This document shows positions 45,883 through 56,488 of a stretch of DNA of 64,000 nt, piece after piece; position 1 is the first letter of the stretch, and each line of letters begins with the position of its first letter. Source of the stretch: Hippophae tibetana (taxonomy: Eukaryota; Streptophyta; Magnoliopsida; Rosales; Elaeagnaceae); contig CM072807.1 in the NCBI GenBank assembly GCA_037013495.1, forward strand, positions 33,584,802-33,648,801. Direction: 5' to 3'. The notes beneath the pieces were generated by a model. It was given only the letters and a program-made list of their open reading frames with translations. It did no database searches and was not told the origin of the DNA. Position numbers and translations under genes: made by a program.

Positions 45883-47450
45883 ATCCAGCAGCTAAATGAC
45901 AATATTCAAAATTTTGTCTTGGGATATTTTCGTCAACATGTCCAATCCATTTTCTTCTGTATGGATCTTCTCAAGTTGTAATAGCTTCTTCTCCATTACA
46001 TCCCTAATCCAGTGATATCTCACATCAATATGTTTTGATCTTGAATGAAAGGAGGCATTCTTTCCAAGATGGATAGCACTCTGACGATCAAAAAATAACT
46101 GATAACTGTCTTGTTGTAACCCAAGTTCTTTCAAGAAATTTTTCATCCATAGCAACTCTTTACATGCTTCCGTTTTTGCCTAAACCCTGCTTCGGTAGTG
46201 GAAAGTGCAATACATTTTTGTGTATCCAACTAACACAGGTTTGTCCTTTCCAAAACATAGGCATATTTTGGAAGAACCTCAAAGATACCTGAAAATCCAT
46301 TTCACTGCAGCCCAATGTTCCTTTCCAGGATTTGAAAGGAATCTACTCACAATTCCAACTACATGAGTGATATCTAGCCATGTAAAAACCATGGCATACA
46401 TTAGACTTCCAATTGTTGAAGCATATGGAACCTCTTTCATCTCTTCCTTCTCTTTGTCTGTAGAAGGACTCTGCTTAGAACTTAGCTTAAAGTGATTAGC
46501 AAGAGGACAACTAATCACTTTATGATTATCCATATGAAATATCTAAAGTACTTTCTCAATGTACTTCTCCTGTGACAACCATAATTTCTTGGCGCCTCTA
46601 TTTCTAATAATAGTCATGCCAAGAATTTGCTTTGCTGGCCCCAAGTCTTTCATGGCAAAAGACTTACTCAACTGTGTTTTTAAGTTGTTGATTCTGGAAA
46701 TATTCCGGCCAACAATCAACATATCATCCACATAGACCAAAAGAATAATGAAATCATCATCAGAGAATTTCTGCACAAAAACACAATGCTCTGATGTAGT
46801 CTTTTTGTAGCCTTTCTCCCCCATAACAGACTCAAAATTTTTGTACCATTGTCTTGGTACCTGTTTTAAGCCATAGAGACTTTTCTTTAATTTGCAAACA
46901 TGATCTTCTTCTTCCACGTCACTATGTAAGAAGGCATTTTTGATATCCATTTGCTCAACCTCCAAGTCAAGACTTGCTTCTAACCCTAGCACAATACGAA
47001 TGGATGTCATTTTCATAACTAGAGAGAAAATCTCATCAAAGTCAACACCTTTTCTTTGACTAAATCCTTTGACAACCAGTCTGACTTTGTATCGCGAACT
47101 GGAACTGTGTCCTTCATGCTTCACCCTGAACACTCATTTATTTTTCAAGGCCTTCTTCCCTTTAGGTAGCTTCATCAACTCAAAATTTTTGTTCTCATGT
47201 AAGGACTTCATCTCATCTTGCATGGTTTCAATCCATTTTTGTTTGGATTCGTCATCCATGGCCTTTTTATAACTCTCAAGTTCTCCCCATCAGTGAAAGT
47301 TACATACTCATCTAGAGGATATGAGGTAGAGGGTCGTCTCACTCTATCACTTATTCTCAGTGGAACAGTAGAGGCCGTAGGTGTTGGTACTGGATAATGA
47401 ACATCATCATGTCCCTCATCTTCAGAACTAACTTCTATGGAAGCATGATG
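45883..47450 (-). pseudogene. Copia reverse transcriptase and RNase H
   Basis: Leading fragments near 47300-47140 correspond to the region before RT. The main frame (47133-46543) has SSSRYKVRLVVKGFSQRKG, SIRIVLGLEASLDLEVEQMD, IKNAFLHSDVEEE, KLKKSLYGLKQVPRQWYKNF, IILLVYVDDMLIVG with the catalytic Asp pair, and FAMKDLGPAKQILGM. RNase H follows in MDNHKVISCPLANHFKLSS, YASTIGSLMYAM, and LFFDRQSAIHLGKNASFHSR (46155 on) with SKHIDVRYHWIRDVM. About 14 residues are missing between DVEEE and the KLKKSLYG block compared with relatives. Stops separate the frames. Confidence 0.9.
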
Positions 47451-47455
47451 AGTGC

Positions 47456-49351
47456 TTAAAAATCATTAAAATTACCATGATTTTATGCACATTAATTGAT
47501 TAAAAATATAAATATTTATATGATTTTATCATATAATTATATAAACCTGTCTTTTCGGAATCACGGGTATTTTTATTGTTTTTTAGGTATTTTCACTTAA
47601 AAACGTAACTTAAAGAATCAAAGAGTAATACTGGAGGCAATACATCACAAATATATTCATAAATATATAAGGAAAAGTCAACAAATATGGAAAATTAAAC
47701 AAAAAGGATTAAAAAAGTCAAAAATGTCAAAAAGAAGGAAATCGTGCACGCAGTCGCGCGTGCCAACGCGCGCAGTGCGAGCAGTCGCACCAAGCAACTG
47801 TGCGCAGCATGCCCATTCGCGCGTGCCCGTGCCCAGTCCTACGCACCGCATCGTCTTGTCCGCATGAGCCTCTGCTTTAGTCCGCGCGCACCGCTGCCCA
47901 TCTACGCCCCATTCCGCGGGGGCCGCTACCCATCTGCACCCTATTCCGCGCGCATCGTCGTGCCCTGCGTCAGTATGATGTCATCAATGACATCATCATT
48001 CACTACTCCATGTTTCCTCCATTTTTAATCATTTTTTCACCCACTTTTTCTTCCAATCCTCACCTATCAAAACTCTCATTCTCTTCAAAACTAAACACAC
48101 CTAAAAGCACATCTTCTCTTCTCTTTCTTTCTCTCATTTCATAGTTTTTAAGTTTTTCTTAGTTTCTAGTTTTTAGTTTTTCTTAGTTGTAGAGTTCTTC
48201 TCTTTTTTAGAAGAACTAGTTATGTTTTTGTAATTTATTTGCTTTTCGATTCAATAAATGGGAGTGCAAATTCTGTTTGGAGGTTTTCCAACAACGGGAA
48301 TAGCAACAAAGTACTGTAAGGATTTTATTTTCTTTACAGTTATTTTTTATGCTTTATTGTTACATGTTATATTTTATTTGTCTTGGATTAAATTTAACTT
48401 TGTTGGCTATTTGTAAACATGATATAATAATAACGTTGTTATGCTTGCGAAATATTAAATAGGTAAAAATCTCTAAAATGAATTGATTTTGTTTTTATTC
48501 AAGATTTTATATTAAGAATATTAGAGAGAAGTATATTATTTTTCATTACAAACTTAAATATGAAAATTAGATTTTAAGGTTTACTTATCCGGTCTGATTT
48601 AGAGTAGTGCTCTTTTATTTGTTGGTACAATCGCCCGGTAGTTAGAGTGAAGTTGTATTTCAAAAGTTTTTATAATAATTATTATCTGAAAATGTATTGA
48701 CAACATGTTTTTAGTAGTAGTTTTAAAACTTGAAAGTTAGTACTCGAATAATTAAATTCTTAGGTTTAATTTGGACACCTTGAATAAAGTTTAAACTTTC
48801 TAACCTCACCAAAGGTGTAATTTTAAATGGTTCATTTTTAATCTTTTAGAAAAATGAATTAATTTAATTAACCAAATTAATTATCAACCCCACCCATAGG
48901 TGTTAATTGATTTGTTTTGTTAACAAAGAATATCTAACCCCACCAAAGGTGGTATTCATATAAAAAAAGAGAATCAATAAGTATCCATTTATATCTTTAA
49001 TAACCTAAATAATATAAAGAAACATAATTAACTTAGTTATTAAATCCATAAATACTCAATTATTATAAAAGATAAAATTTGCATCAATAGTTATTTAATC
49101 TGTATCTATGTTTATTTTTATGTTATTAAGTAAGAAACATAAAAACTCAAATATCGTGACCGGATGTTTAGGATTTAATTTCGTTTTTAAAAATTTGAAT
49201 AATAAATTAAAAACCACATATATTCCTTCCTTAGATCGACCTTAGGAGTATATTTATCATTTTCTACGAAATGACTCATCCACTTACAAGAGTTTTATAA
49301 ATATAAAACCAAAGTATTGGTAGGATGGGCAATACCGGTTTCTACTTATCA
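47456..49351 (+). repeat. Athila-like 5' LTR, same family as the solo LTRs
   Basis: Starts TGATGAGTGCTT and ends CTACTTATCA. It keeps the family blocks GATTCCGGTCTG-like, ACAATCGCCCGGTAGTTAGA, CCCCACCAAAGGTGG and GATCGACCTTAGGAG. The GC-rich block is the longest of the family (about 47740-47975). The TATA position reads CCTATCAAAACTC, so the promoter is damaged. The hairpin at 48194-48216 is kept. Unlike its sisters, this copy is followed by a primer site, so it is a true 5' LTR. Confidence 0.88.
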
Positions 49352-49376
49352 AGTTTTTGACACCATTTCTGGGGAA
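49352..49376 (+). other. Degenerate tRNA-Asp primer-binding site
   Basis: AGTTTTTGACACCATTTCTG follows the LTR end at once. It matches the Athila-type site TTTTTGGCGCCGTTGCCGGG, seen intact in the nested element, with several changes, mostly G-to-A and C-to-T. Confidence 0.75.
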
Positions 49377-50346
49377 GAAATAGCGTTTTTAAATTATTTA
49401 TCAAAATTTTAAAACTTTTTGTGTTGTAAATAATTGTGATTTTTTTATTTTGATAAAAAAAATAGTTGTTGTTCGTGAATAGTAAACACAAAATAATAAA
49501 AAAAACAAAAACAATAATCAAATCTCAAATTTCATAAAAAAAAATTAAAATTAAATTAAAAATAATAATAATAATAATAATTACGTGAATAGTAATATAT
49601 TTTATGAAATTTGAAATTTGAAGTAAAAAACAAAAAATTAATAAAAATTTAAAGAAGTTTTTTTTTCTCAATTAATAAAAACCAAAAAAACAAAAAACAA
49701 TAATAATAATAATAATAAACTTAACGTGAATATAAAAAAAAATTCAAATTTCAAATTTCATAATAAATAAATAAATAAAACTTTAATAAATTTTAAATAA
49801 AAAAATAAAAATAAAAATAATAAAATAATTTTTTCAATTAGTTTCTTTTAAAAAAAACATAAAATATAAAAACAAATATAAAAACAAATAAATAAAATTT
49901 AAACTTTGTTTTATTTAAATAAATAAATAAAATAATATAAAATTTGAAAAAAAAATTAAATAAATAAATAAATTTTTAAATTTATTTAATTATTTTCTTT
50001 TAAAACAAATTTTAAAAATATAATAATTAAAAAAATAAAAATAAAAACTTTAGTTTATTATTTTTTTAAAACAATAATAATAAAATAAAATAACTTAGGA
50101 TTTAACTAGTTTTGCTTTGTGTTTTGTATTAAATACCATGTAAAGTTTCTCTAAATTTTTGTGTGGTTATTTTATTATTTTTCTTGAGAGGAGTTTTAAA
50201 TTTACGTTTTCAATAGTTTATGCGTGGTATGAGATCCTTAGGAAACTCCCTTACACCATATGTAAATAATATTCATAAATTTAAACAACCTGTTTTTTGA
50301 GCCAAACATAGAACCAAGCCTTAATCCTTTATTGGAACCGAAAGAA
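49377..50346. other. AT-rich leader of the Athila-type element
   Basis: About 970 bp of very AT-rich DNA with runs such as (AAT)n and AAATAAATAAAT; no coding frame. Long untranslated leaders between primer site and gag are normal for Athila. Confidence 0.65.
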
Positions 50347-50583
50347 ATGGAAGAAAACCAACATGTTAGGGAAACCACCATAAAGGAGTTTGCAAGACCA
50401 GTGATTGGCACGGCAACTGCCACTATCCAGCTGGGTGAGGCTGCTCGGAATTATGAACTAAAAAATATTCATTTTTCTATGCTTCCTTCCTTTTATGGGC
50501 TACCTAATGAAGATTTTCTTTCCTTTATTAGAGGCTTCTATGCTATAGTCCAAACCTTCCCCCTCGGTATTCTAAATGAGGAT
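50347..50583 (+). pseudogene. Athila-type gag, first part (before the nested element)
   Basis: Starts MEENQHVRETTIKEFARPVI and continues GEAARNYELKNIHFSMLP and DFLSFIRGFYAIVQTFPLG to the insertion point after NED. It resumes at 57940 with QLRMRCFPYTLKDKAKAWL. The start is chosen because it follows the leader and matches the start style of the second gag (MGDAED...). The insertion splits it cleanly at the AGGAT duplication. Confidence 0.88.
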
Positions 50584-52049
50584 TGATGCTTATTTTCGCA
50601 AGTGTACGAATCGTTCAAGTAATAAAGTGTACAAAAAGTACGGATATCGAACCCACAAGGAATGGCGTTACTAAGTACCGAAATTGACTAACCCTAATTT
50701 TATTTGAAAACCGAATTGTTGAAATTGTTTTAAAAGCAAATTAACATAAAACTAAACGCAAATAACAAAATTTAATGTTGTTCACAAATGATTAAAAACA
50801 CTAAGCCATTTGATTTCGCTAAATCAATTCAATCCGATTTCAAGTCATGTTATATGAGATTCAAAGCTAAAAGTGATGGTTGAAAAACCCAAACTTATCT
50901 AATACTCTTTCTCAAGTTATATTAGAATTACTTATCTATGAAAACCAACTATATTACTATGAAGATTTAATCACAAATAAGCACATTATGATTTATGGAA
51001 TTTCTAGAATAACCACATACATCATGCATTAGGTGTCAAACTCGCATTCAACATACGGTATTTATCACAAGAAGCATTCATTACACATCTCCTCTCGGTC
51101 TCAATATAATGCAACAAATCATCTAAATCTTGATCAGAAATTTAAAAGCATTAAGCATGGAAATAAATACTCAACTTGAAAACAATGAATTCATATAACA
51201 ATAACAAAAGAAATCAGATTTCCTTGATTTAACTACATCATAGCCTTAGCAAAAACGAATTAGTTCATAACGAAATTAAGAACAATCATTATTTCAATTG
51301 AATCCATGAATAACAAATATCAATAAACTGCAGAATATAAAAACTAAGGAGAAGAGATGAAAAACTCTAGAAGATGAAGGCTTGGTAGCAACAATGGTGA
51401 AGATCCTTCAAGTTTCTCCAAAATTTCCTTCTCTTCTCCAAAAATTCATTTGAACTCTGCTTTTTGCCATCCCCCTCTTTCTCCATCATAATGTATATAT
51501 AGATCTAGGGTTTGGGGGGCAATTTTGGAACAAAACAACAAAAAAAATGTATTATCGGACCAAACTCGCCGGCGGCGACATTTTTCTCGCCGCGGCGAGA
51601 TTTCTGGAAAATTAAATTTTGGGTTTTTGGATTTTGGCCGGCGGCGAGAATTATTTGGCCGGCGGCGAGGTACTTTGGCCGGCGGCCAACATAATGTGGC
51701 CGGAGGCGAGATGATTTGGCCGGCGGCGAGATGAATTTTGCCAAATTTTGTGCTCTCGGGAAGATTTTCACCGTGCTTTCTGTAGGATTTTCGCCGGCGG
51801 CGAGAATAATCTAGCCGGCGGCGGGATTTCCAAATGTTGAATCTTTATTTCCTTTTTATTTTCACTCAATCCCGATCATTGAACTTTGTCCCAAACTTCT
51901 CCAAAATCATGATTTTACCTGAAATTGCACTTTAAACACGAAATACCCGTGAAATGACATTTGTGGATTAAATAATCAAATAAATGCAATTTTCACACAA
52001 ATATCAACATTTAAATCATAACAAAAATGCAATAATTTGACTCTTATCA
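50584..52049 (-). repeat. 3' LTR of the young Athila-type element
   Basis: Starts TGATGCTTATTTTCGCAAG (plus strand) and ends TTGACTCTTATCA. TATA box on the minus strand at about 51501-51493 (CTATATATAC). Upstream of it lies the GC-rich array at 51565-51830. Confidence 0.95.
51565..51830. repeat. GC-rich minisatellite in the U3 part of the 3' LTR
   Basis: About nine variants of GGCCGGCGGCGAGATGATTT in 265 bp, each separated by a short AT-rich spacer. They are set in a region of roughly one-third GC. The unit order differs from the other LTR at 57470-57715. Confidence 0.92.
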
Positions 52050-52063
52050 ACAACCCCCAACCA
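52050..52063 (-). other. Polypurine tract of the young Athila-type element
   Basis: On the minus strand, TGGTTGGGGGTTGT lies directly against the LTR start TGATAAGAG. Confidence 0.85.
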
Positions 52064-52974
52064 GCTTCTTGCTAGTCTCTAGCAAGAAAAGCGATCTATG
52101 AATAATTTAAAAGGAGACATTAAAAGAAAAATTCAATGGAAATTTATTCTATTTACAACATTGCATTAAGCATATGCAATAAGCCTTTAAACCCCTAGGC
52201 GGCCCTAGTAGGACGAGTTGTAGTCTCGTGAGGGCTTCCAGTGACGATACCCACAAACATCATACCTATAACTATCCTAACTTAAAACAATAAAATCACA
52301 TAACAAATAATTTGCACAAATGTCTCAAAAATTGTAAATAACACCCAACATATAGAATAATTAAATGTCACCTAAGCTTTAAGAAATCTCAAATGCCTAT
52401 TTCACTTTTGTTTTTGACTCTTAAACATCCATCAAACCACAAACCAATAGCCATAATGCCCGGATAATATTATGCATAACATCCACAAACAAAAAGGTGA
52501 AATCTCAAACTCCATAGGCTCACTTTTCAAACCTCTCTCCACTAAAGAAGGAAAAATACACCACTTCGGATCAATAGGACTTTATGAGGCTTGTAATGTT
52601 AGGCTTAGGTATTTGGTTAAGAAAGAACGGGAAGTGTCAAAATACAAATAATAGCACTTATTAGATTAAACACAACCAATTAAGTAAAAGAGTAACACCA
52701 TTTAACCCAAATTGTTTCTTCCGATCATAACCCATTTTTCCAAAGATAAACCAACTTTTTCCTCAAATTTGTTTTTTCACCTCAGTATATCAATCACTAA
52801 CACTCTTTTATTTACTAGAGTGTGAAGGCCTTTTTTTCTCTCTCTCTTTTTTTTTTATTCAATTGCTCTTGAAAAGCCAACAACTTTCTTCCAATATATG
52901 TGGATTTCTTTTCTTTTCTTTTCTTTTTTTTTGTTTTTTTTTGTTTTTTTTTTGTTTTTTTTTTTGTTTTTTTT

Positions 52975-53005
<31 letters not shown>

Positions 53006-53749
53006 TTTGCATCCTTACTCCAATTTCTCTTGAAAAGACATAACCCCCAACCGATTTCTCCCAATATGTGTGGAATATTTCTCCAATTCCTCTTGAAAAG
53101 TTTGTGTTCAAAATTAAGTGCTCTTAACAAATAAGGTAGGAATTATATATATATATTTTTGGCTCAATAGAAGGTAGGTTATATAAGGCAAGAAGAAAGA
53201 AAAGTAAGGCTAACAATATATTTAAATAGGCTCAAAGAGGTAACTAGTGATATAAGGATAACAAGGTAGGCTTAAAATGGCACAATCGATCCAAAAATGG
53301 CCTACATCATATCCTAAACAGTGCAATTCCAAATTATTTCGCCTCAAGAGGTTTTCAAATGAGTTCTAGAGTTTGTTGAGATCACAAAAATATTCATGAA
53401 AAATTTGCACATAAGACTTCTCTTAAGCATTTAGAGTAATCAACCAAATCATACCACATACCAAAAGAGTCGCCAACTAGGTAAAATCAACATTTGAAAT
53501 TCTCTTTAAACCGAAGCAAAATTTAATGTCTTCTAACAGCTACTTGTTATCACAATCACATTATTATCATCAACGTGCAAATTAAAATAAGTAAAATGCA
53601 AATAAAATAAAATAAAAATAAAAATAAGACAATAAACAAATAAAAGAAATTAAATCAAAATGTAGAAAAATAAATGGAAAATCAAAATTAAACACAAACA
53701 AAAACACAAACAAAACTAAAAAAAATGAAGGGAAGAAAAGATTTACCGT
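52064..53749 (-). other. Untranslated 3' part of the young Athila-type element
   Basis: About 1.7 kb without a credible coding frame. It includes a T-rich tract at 52905-53008 on the plus strand, of the form TTTTTTTTG repeated, whose open frames are only low complexity. A further polypurine-like GGTTGGGGGTTA lies at 53051-53041 on the minus strand. Long 3' untranslated parts are typical of Athila. Confidence 0.7.
52905..53008. repeat. Low-complexity T/G tract
   Basis: Runs of 8-18 T separated by single G over about 100 bp, preceded by TTTTC repeats. Confidence 0.95.
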
Positions 53750-55606
53750 TTACTGCACCCCCAACCAAAACCTTACATTGTCCTCAATGTAAGAAAGGGA
53801 AGAGAGATCTCCTTTCCGCCGGCGGTGAAACTGCCCTCGCCGGTGGTGAACGTAAGAAATTTTATTTTTATTTTTTAGATAGGATGGCATTGGGTTTAGC
53901 TCAATCTTGTTGGCTCCATTCTTTACCAATGAGGTTGGAGTTTCATTTGTTCCCAACTCCTTAAATGTTCCATCACTGCATAAATATTCATTAGGTGCTG
54001 CCAGTAATCCAGAACATTGTCTCGTCCCCTCATCTTCCTCCTCAATTGTTGTAGATTTCACAAGGCCAGCTTCTAGTGGTAGCAATGGAGTTATCTCATC
54101 TAAAGTTTCCGAGATTAACCCGTCAAGAGTGTTAATTTGCAAACAAGAATGTACATCACTTGGAGATTTTATTTCTTCAAAAACATCAAAAGTTACTTGT
54201 TCATCTTGCACCCGTAAAATGAGCTTTCCTTGCTGAACATCAATTAATGTTCTTCCAGTTGCAAGGAACGGTCTCCCCAATATCAACGGTATCTCTCTAT
54301 CTTCCTCCATGTCAAGCACCACGAAATCTACAGGGAAAATAAACTTACCGACTTTAATTAAAACATCCTCAATTACCCCTAGAGGATATTTCACCGATCG
54401 ATCCGCTAATTGTAAAGATATTGAAGTGGGCTTCACTTCTCCCAGGCCTAGTTTCCTGAAAACAGAAAGTGGCATCAAATTAATGCTTGCTCCTAAATCA
54501 CATAGGACTTTATCAAAATTGCAACTTCCTATAGTACAAGGTATAGTAAAACTCCCTGGGTCTTTCAATTTCTGTGGCAGTTTTCTTTGAAGAACTGCAC
54601 TGCATTCCTCATTTAGCATGAAAGTTTCATTATCTCCTAGCCTCCTCTTCTTTGATAGGATTTCCTTCATGAATTTTGCATATTTGGGCATTTGTTCCAA
54701 CATCTCTGCAAAAGGAATGTTAATATGCAATTTCTTAAAAATATCCAGAAATTTATCAAATTGATTATCAAGCTTTTTCTTATTCAGTCTTTGAGGATAT
54801 GGGATAGGAGGCTCATATTTTGCATATGGGGAAGGTTGAATATCTTGGGATCTTGATGGCTTTTCTTTAGATTCTTCCATCTTTTTCTCCGATTTCTTCT
54901 GATTCTCAAGTTCTTTTCCACTTCTCAATGTGATAGCCTTTACATGCTCTGTGGGATTTATGGTGTCACTAGGCAGCGATCCTTGCGACCTTTCTGCAAT
55001 CTGCTTTGAAAGCTGCCCTAGTTGGTTTTGGATGTCCCTGTTGATTGCCTCTTGATTTCTGAAATTTGCTCTTGTTTCCTCAATGAACTTTCCTAAAATT
55101 TCTTCCAAATTTGTTTGTTTCTTCTCTTGGGGTTGGTACGAAGATGATGACGGTTTGAATCCCCCTTGATTATTTCCCCATGACAAATTTGGATGATTTC
55201 TCCAACCTGGATTATAGGTGTTCGAATATGGGTTATGTTGAGGTTTTTGAAAATTTGAAACATAATTTGCTTGCTCAGCATTTGGTGAAGCAAATGGATT
55301 TCCAACTTGGCACTCGATACTAGCATGATTTCCACCACATAAATCACATTGTGCAGTTGGTTTGGATTCGAATTTGGAAGACAAAGAATCCATCTTTATT
55401 GAAAGAACAGCAACTTGAGCCGACAAAGCATTCACTGAATCAATTTCATGCACTGCTGCTGGTCTTTTTGCAATTACCCGCTCTGAATGCCACTGATTGT
55501 TGTTTTCTGCCATAATCTCTAACAACTCATGAGCATCCTCCGGTGTTTTTCCATTTAAAGACCCTCCAGCTGCAGCATCAATCATTGCCCGATAGTTTGA
55601 AACCAA
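53750..55606 (-). CDS. Gag C-terminal part plus aspartic protease, Athila-type
   Basis: An open frame of 618 codons. From the N-terminus: IDAAAGGSLNGKTPEDAHEL (a conserved Athila gag block), a zinc-knuckle-like CDLCGGNHASIEC, PQHNPYSNTYNPGWRNHPN, then KAITLRSGKELENQKK, IPFAEMLEQMPKYAKFMKEI, and the protease with the active site LCDLGASINLMPLSVF, LQLADRSVKYPLGVIED and IPLILGRPFLATGRTLIDV. The end (after LNPMPSYLKNKNK) leaves the family pattern just where RT should begin, so pol is deleted. It joins the gag frame upstream across a single TAA at 55613-55615. The length and intactness suggest recent activity. Confidence 0.92.
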   Translation of the reverse strand: MVSNYRAMIDAAAGGSLNGKTPEDAHELLEIMAENNNQWHSERVIAKRPAAVHEIDSVNALSAQVAVLSIKMDSLSSKFESKPTAQCDLCGGNHASIECQVGNPFASPNAEQANYVSNFQKPQHNPYSNTYNPGWRNHPNLSWGNNQGGFKPSSSSYQPQEKKQTNLEEILGKFIEETRANFRNQEAINRDIQNQLGQLSKQIAERSQGSLPSDTINPTEHVKAITLRSGKELENQKKSEKKMEESKEKPSRSQDIQPSPYAKYEPPIPYPQRLNKKKLDNQFDKFLDIFKKLHINIPFAEMLEQMPKYAKFMKEILSKKRRLGDNETFMLNEECSAVLQRKLPQKLKDPGSFTIPCTIGSCNFDKVLCDLGASINLMPLSVFRKLGLGEVKPTSISLQLADRSVKYPLGVIEDVLIKVGKFIFPVDFVVLDMEEDREIPLILGRPFLATGRTLIDVQQGKLILRVQDEQVTFDVFEEIKSPSDVHSCLQINTLDGLISETLDEITPLLPLEAGLVKSTTIEEEDEGTRQCSGLLAAPNEYLCSDGTFKELGTNETPTSLVKNGANKIELNPMPSYLKNKNKISYVHHRRGQFHRRRKGDLSSLSYIEDNVRFWLGVQ

Positions 55607-55612
55607 TCCATT

Positions 55613-56266
55613 TTAAAATGTAGACACTTGCAACCAAATCGGTATACCATGATGTGGGCACTTCCTCAACATTTCTTTGAATCTTTCCCAAGCTTCATAC
55701 AACGATTCTTGGTCATACTGTGTAAAAGATGTGATTTCATTCCTCAATTTTACCGTCTTAGCAGGAGGAAAGAACTTAGACAAGAATTTCTGAACCAACT
55801 CATTCCATGTTGTAATTGATCCCGGTGGTAATGAGTTTAGCCACTCCTTGGCTTTATCCCTAAGTGAAAAAGGAAAAACCCTCAATCTTATAGCATCTTC
55901 AGACACACCATTTATTTTGTAAAGATCACACACCTCCAGAAAGTAAGCAATATGTGCATTTGGATCATCCTTTGACATTCCCCCAAACTGATTTGTTTGA
56001 ACCATTTGGATAAAGGATGGTTTTATCTCAAAGTTATTGGCTTGAATAGTTGGCCTCCTTATACCCGAAGTAGTCCCAGCAACATTAGGCACAGCATAAT
56101 CCCTCAAAGCTCTACGATTTCCACCTCCTTCAACAAATGGTGGATCCATGGCTGATTGTCTATTAGGAGCTGAAGTTGAACGTCTTCTCTCTCGGTTTAG
56201 ACGCCTATATGTTCTATCAATCTCCGGATCAAATGGTAGAAGGTTAAGGCTTCTTGTACGTCTCAT
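55613..56266 (-). CDS. Gag N-terminal part, Athila-type
   Basis: 217 codons starting MRRTRSLNLLPFDPEIDRTY. It has SFIQMVQTNQFGGMSKDDPN, CDLYKINGVSEDAIRLRVFP, SLRDKAKEWLNSLPPGSITT and FFPPAKTVKLRNEITSFTQY, then ESLYEAWERFKEMLRKCPHH and IPIWLQVSTF, the retrotransposon gag core. The frame ends at a TAA (55613-55615) where relatives have a Tyr codon, and the reading continues at once in the same frame with NGLVSNYRAMIDAAAGG. So gag-protease was one polyprotein with one recent nonsense change. The start codon lies about 190 bp downstream of the primer site. Confidence 0.92.
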   Translation of the reverse strand: MRRTRSLNLLPFDPEIDRTYRRLNRERRRSTSAPNRQSAMDPPFVEGGGNRRALRDYAVPNVAGTTSGIRRPTIQANNFEIKPSFIQMVQTNQFGGMSKDDPNAHIAYFLEVCDLYKINGVSEDAIRLRVFPFSLRDKAKEWLNSLPPGSITTWNELVQKFLSKFFPPAKTVKLRNEITSFTQYDQESLYEAWERFKEMLRKCPHHGIPIWLQVSTF

Positions 56267-56463
56267 ACAAAAATCCTACAACCAGAAAATCAACTAACAC
56301 AAAAACAACACAAAGTTAAAATTTTATTTTTATTTTTTTATTTTTTATGATAAATAAAATAAAACAGCAAAATAAAAAAATTGAAAATGAAAGAAAGATA
56401 AAGCAAATTAACTTCAAATTAAAACTAAGATTAGGTAGTATCGATATTAATAAAATCAAACCA

Positions 56464-56488
56464 TTCCCCGGCAACGGCGCCAAAAACT
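56464..56488 (-). other. tRNA-Asp primer-binding site, intact
   Basis: On the minus strand AGTTTTTGGCGCCGTTGCCG follows the LTR directly, continuing GGGAATG. TGGCGCCGTTGCCGGGG is complementary to the 3' end of plant tRNA-Asp (ending CCCCGGCAACGGCGCCA), the primer usual for Athila. Confidence 0.93.

Larger units (their letters stand above)
45303..47455 (-). mobile_element. 3' half of a Tork-like Ty1/copia element
   Basis: In element orientation: RT, RNase H, polypurine tract, 3' LTR. The 5' part (gag, protease, integrase, 5' LTR) is absent because the Athila-type element at 47456 inserted here; it should lie beyond the right edge of the window. The LTR phrase AACGTGGTTCACCCTTT (45369-45385) is typical of Tork-lineage LTRs. 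The element is degenerate. Confidence 0.85.

Noticed and set aside
47744..48028. 94-codon Arg/Ala-rich plus-strand frame
   Set aside because: It is the GC-rich block of the Athila-like 5' LTR; no protein is conserved in sister LTRs.
52815..53134. Lys-rich and Phe-rich open frames
   Set aside because: They arise from a T/G low-complexity tract and have no protein character beyond the repeat.
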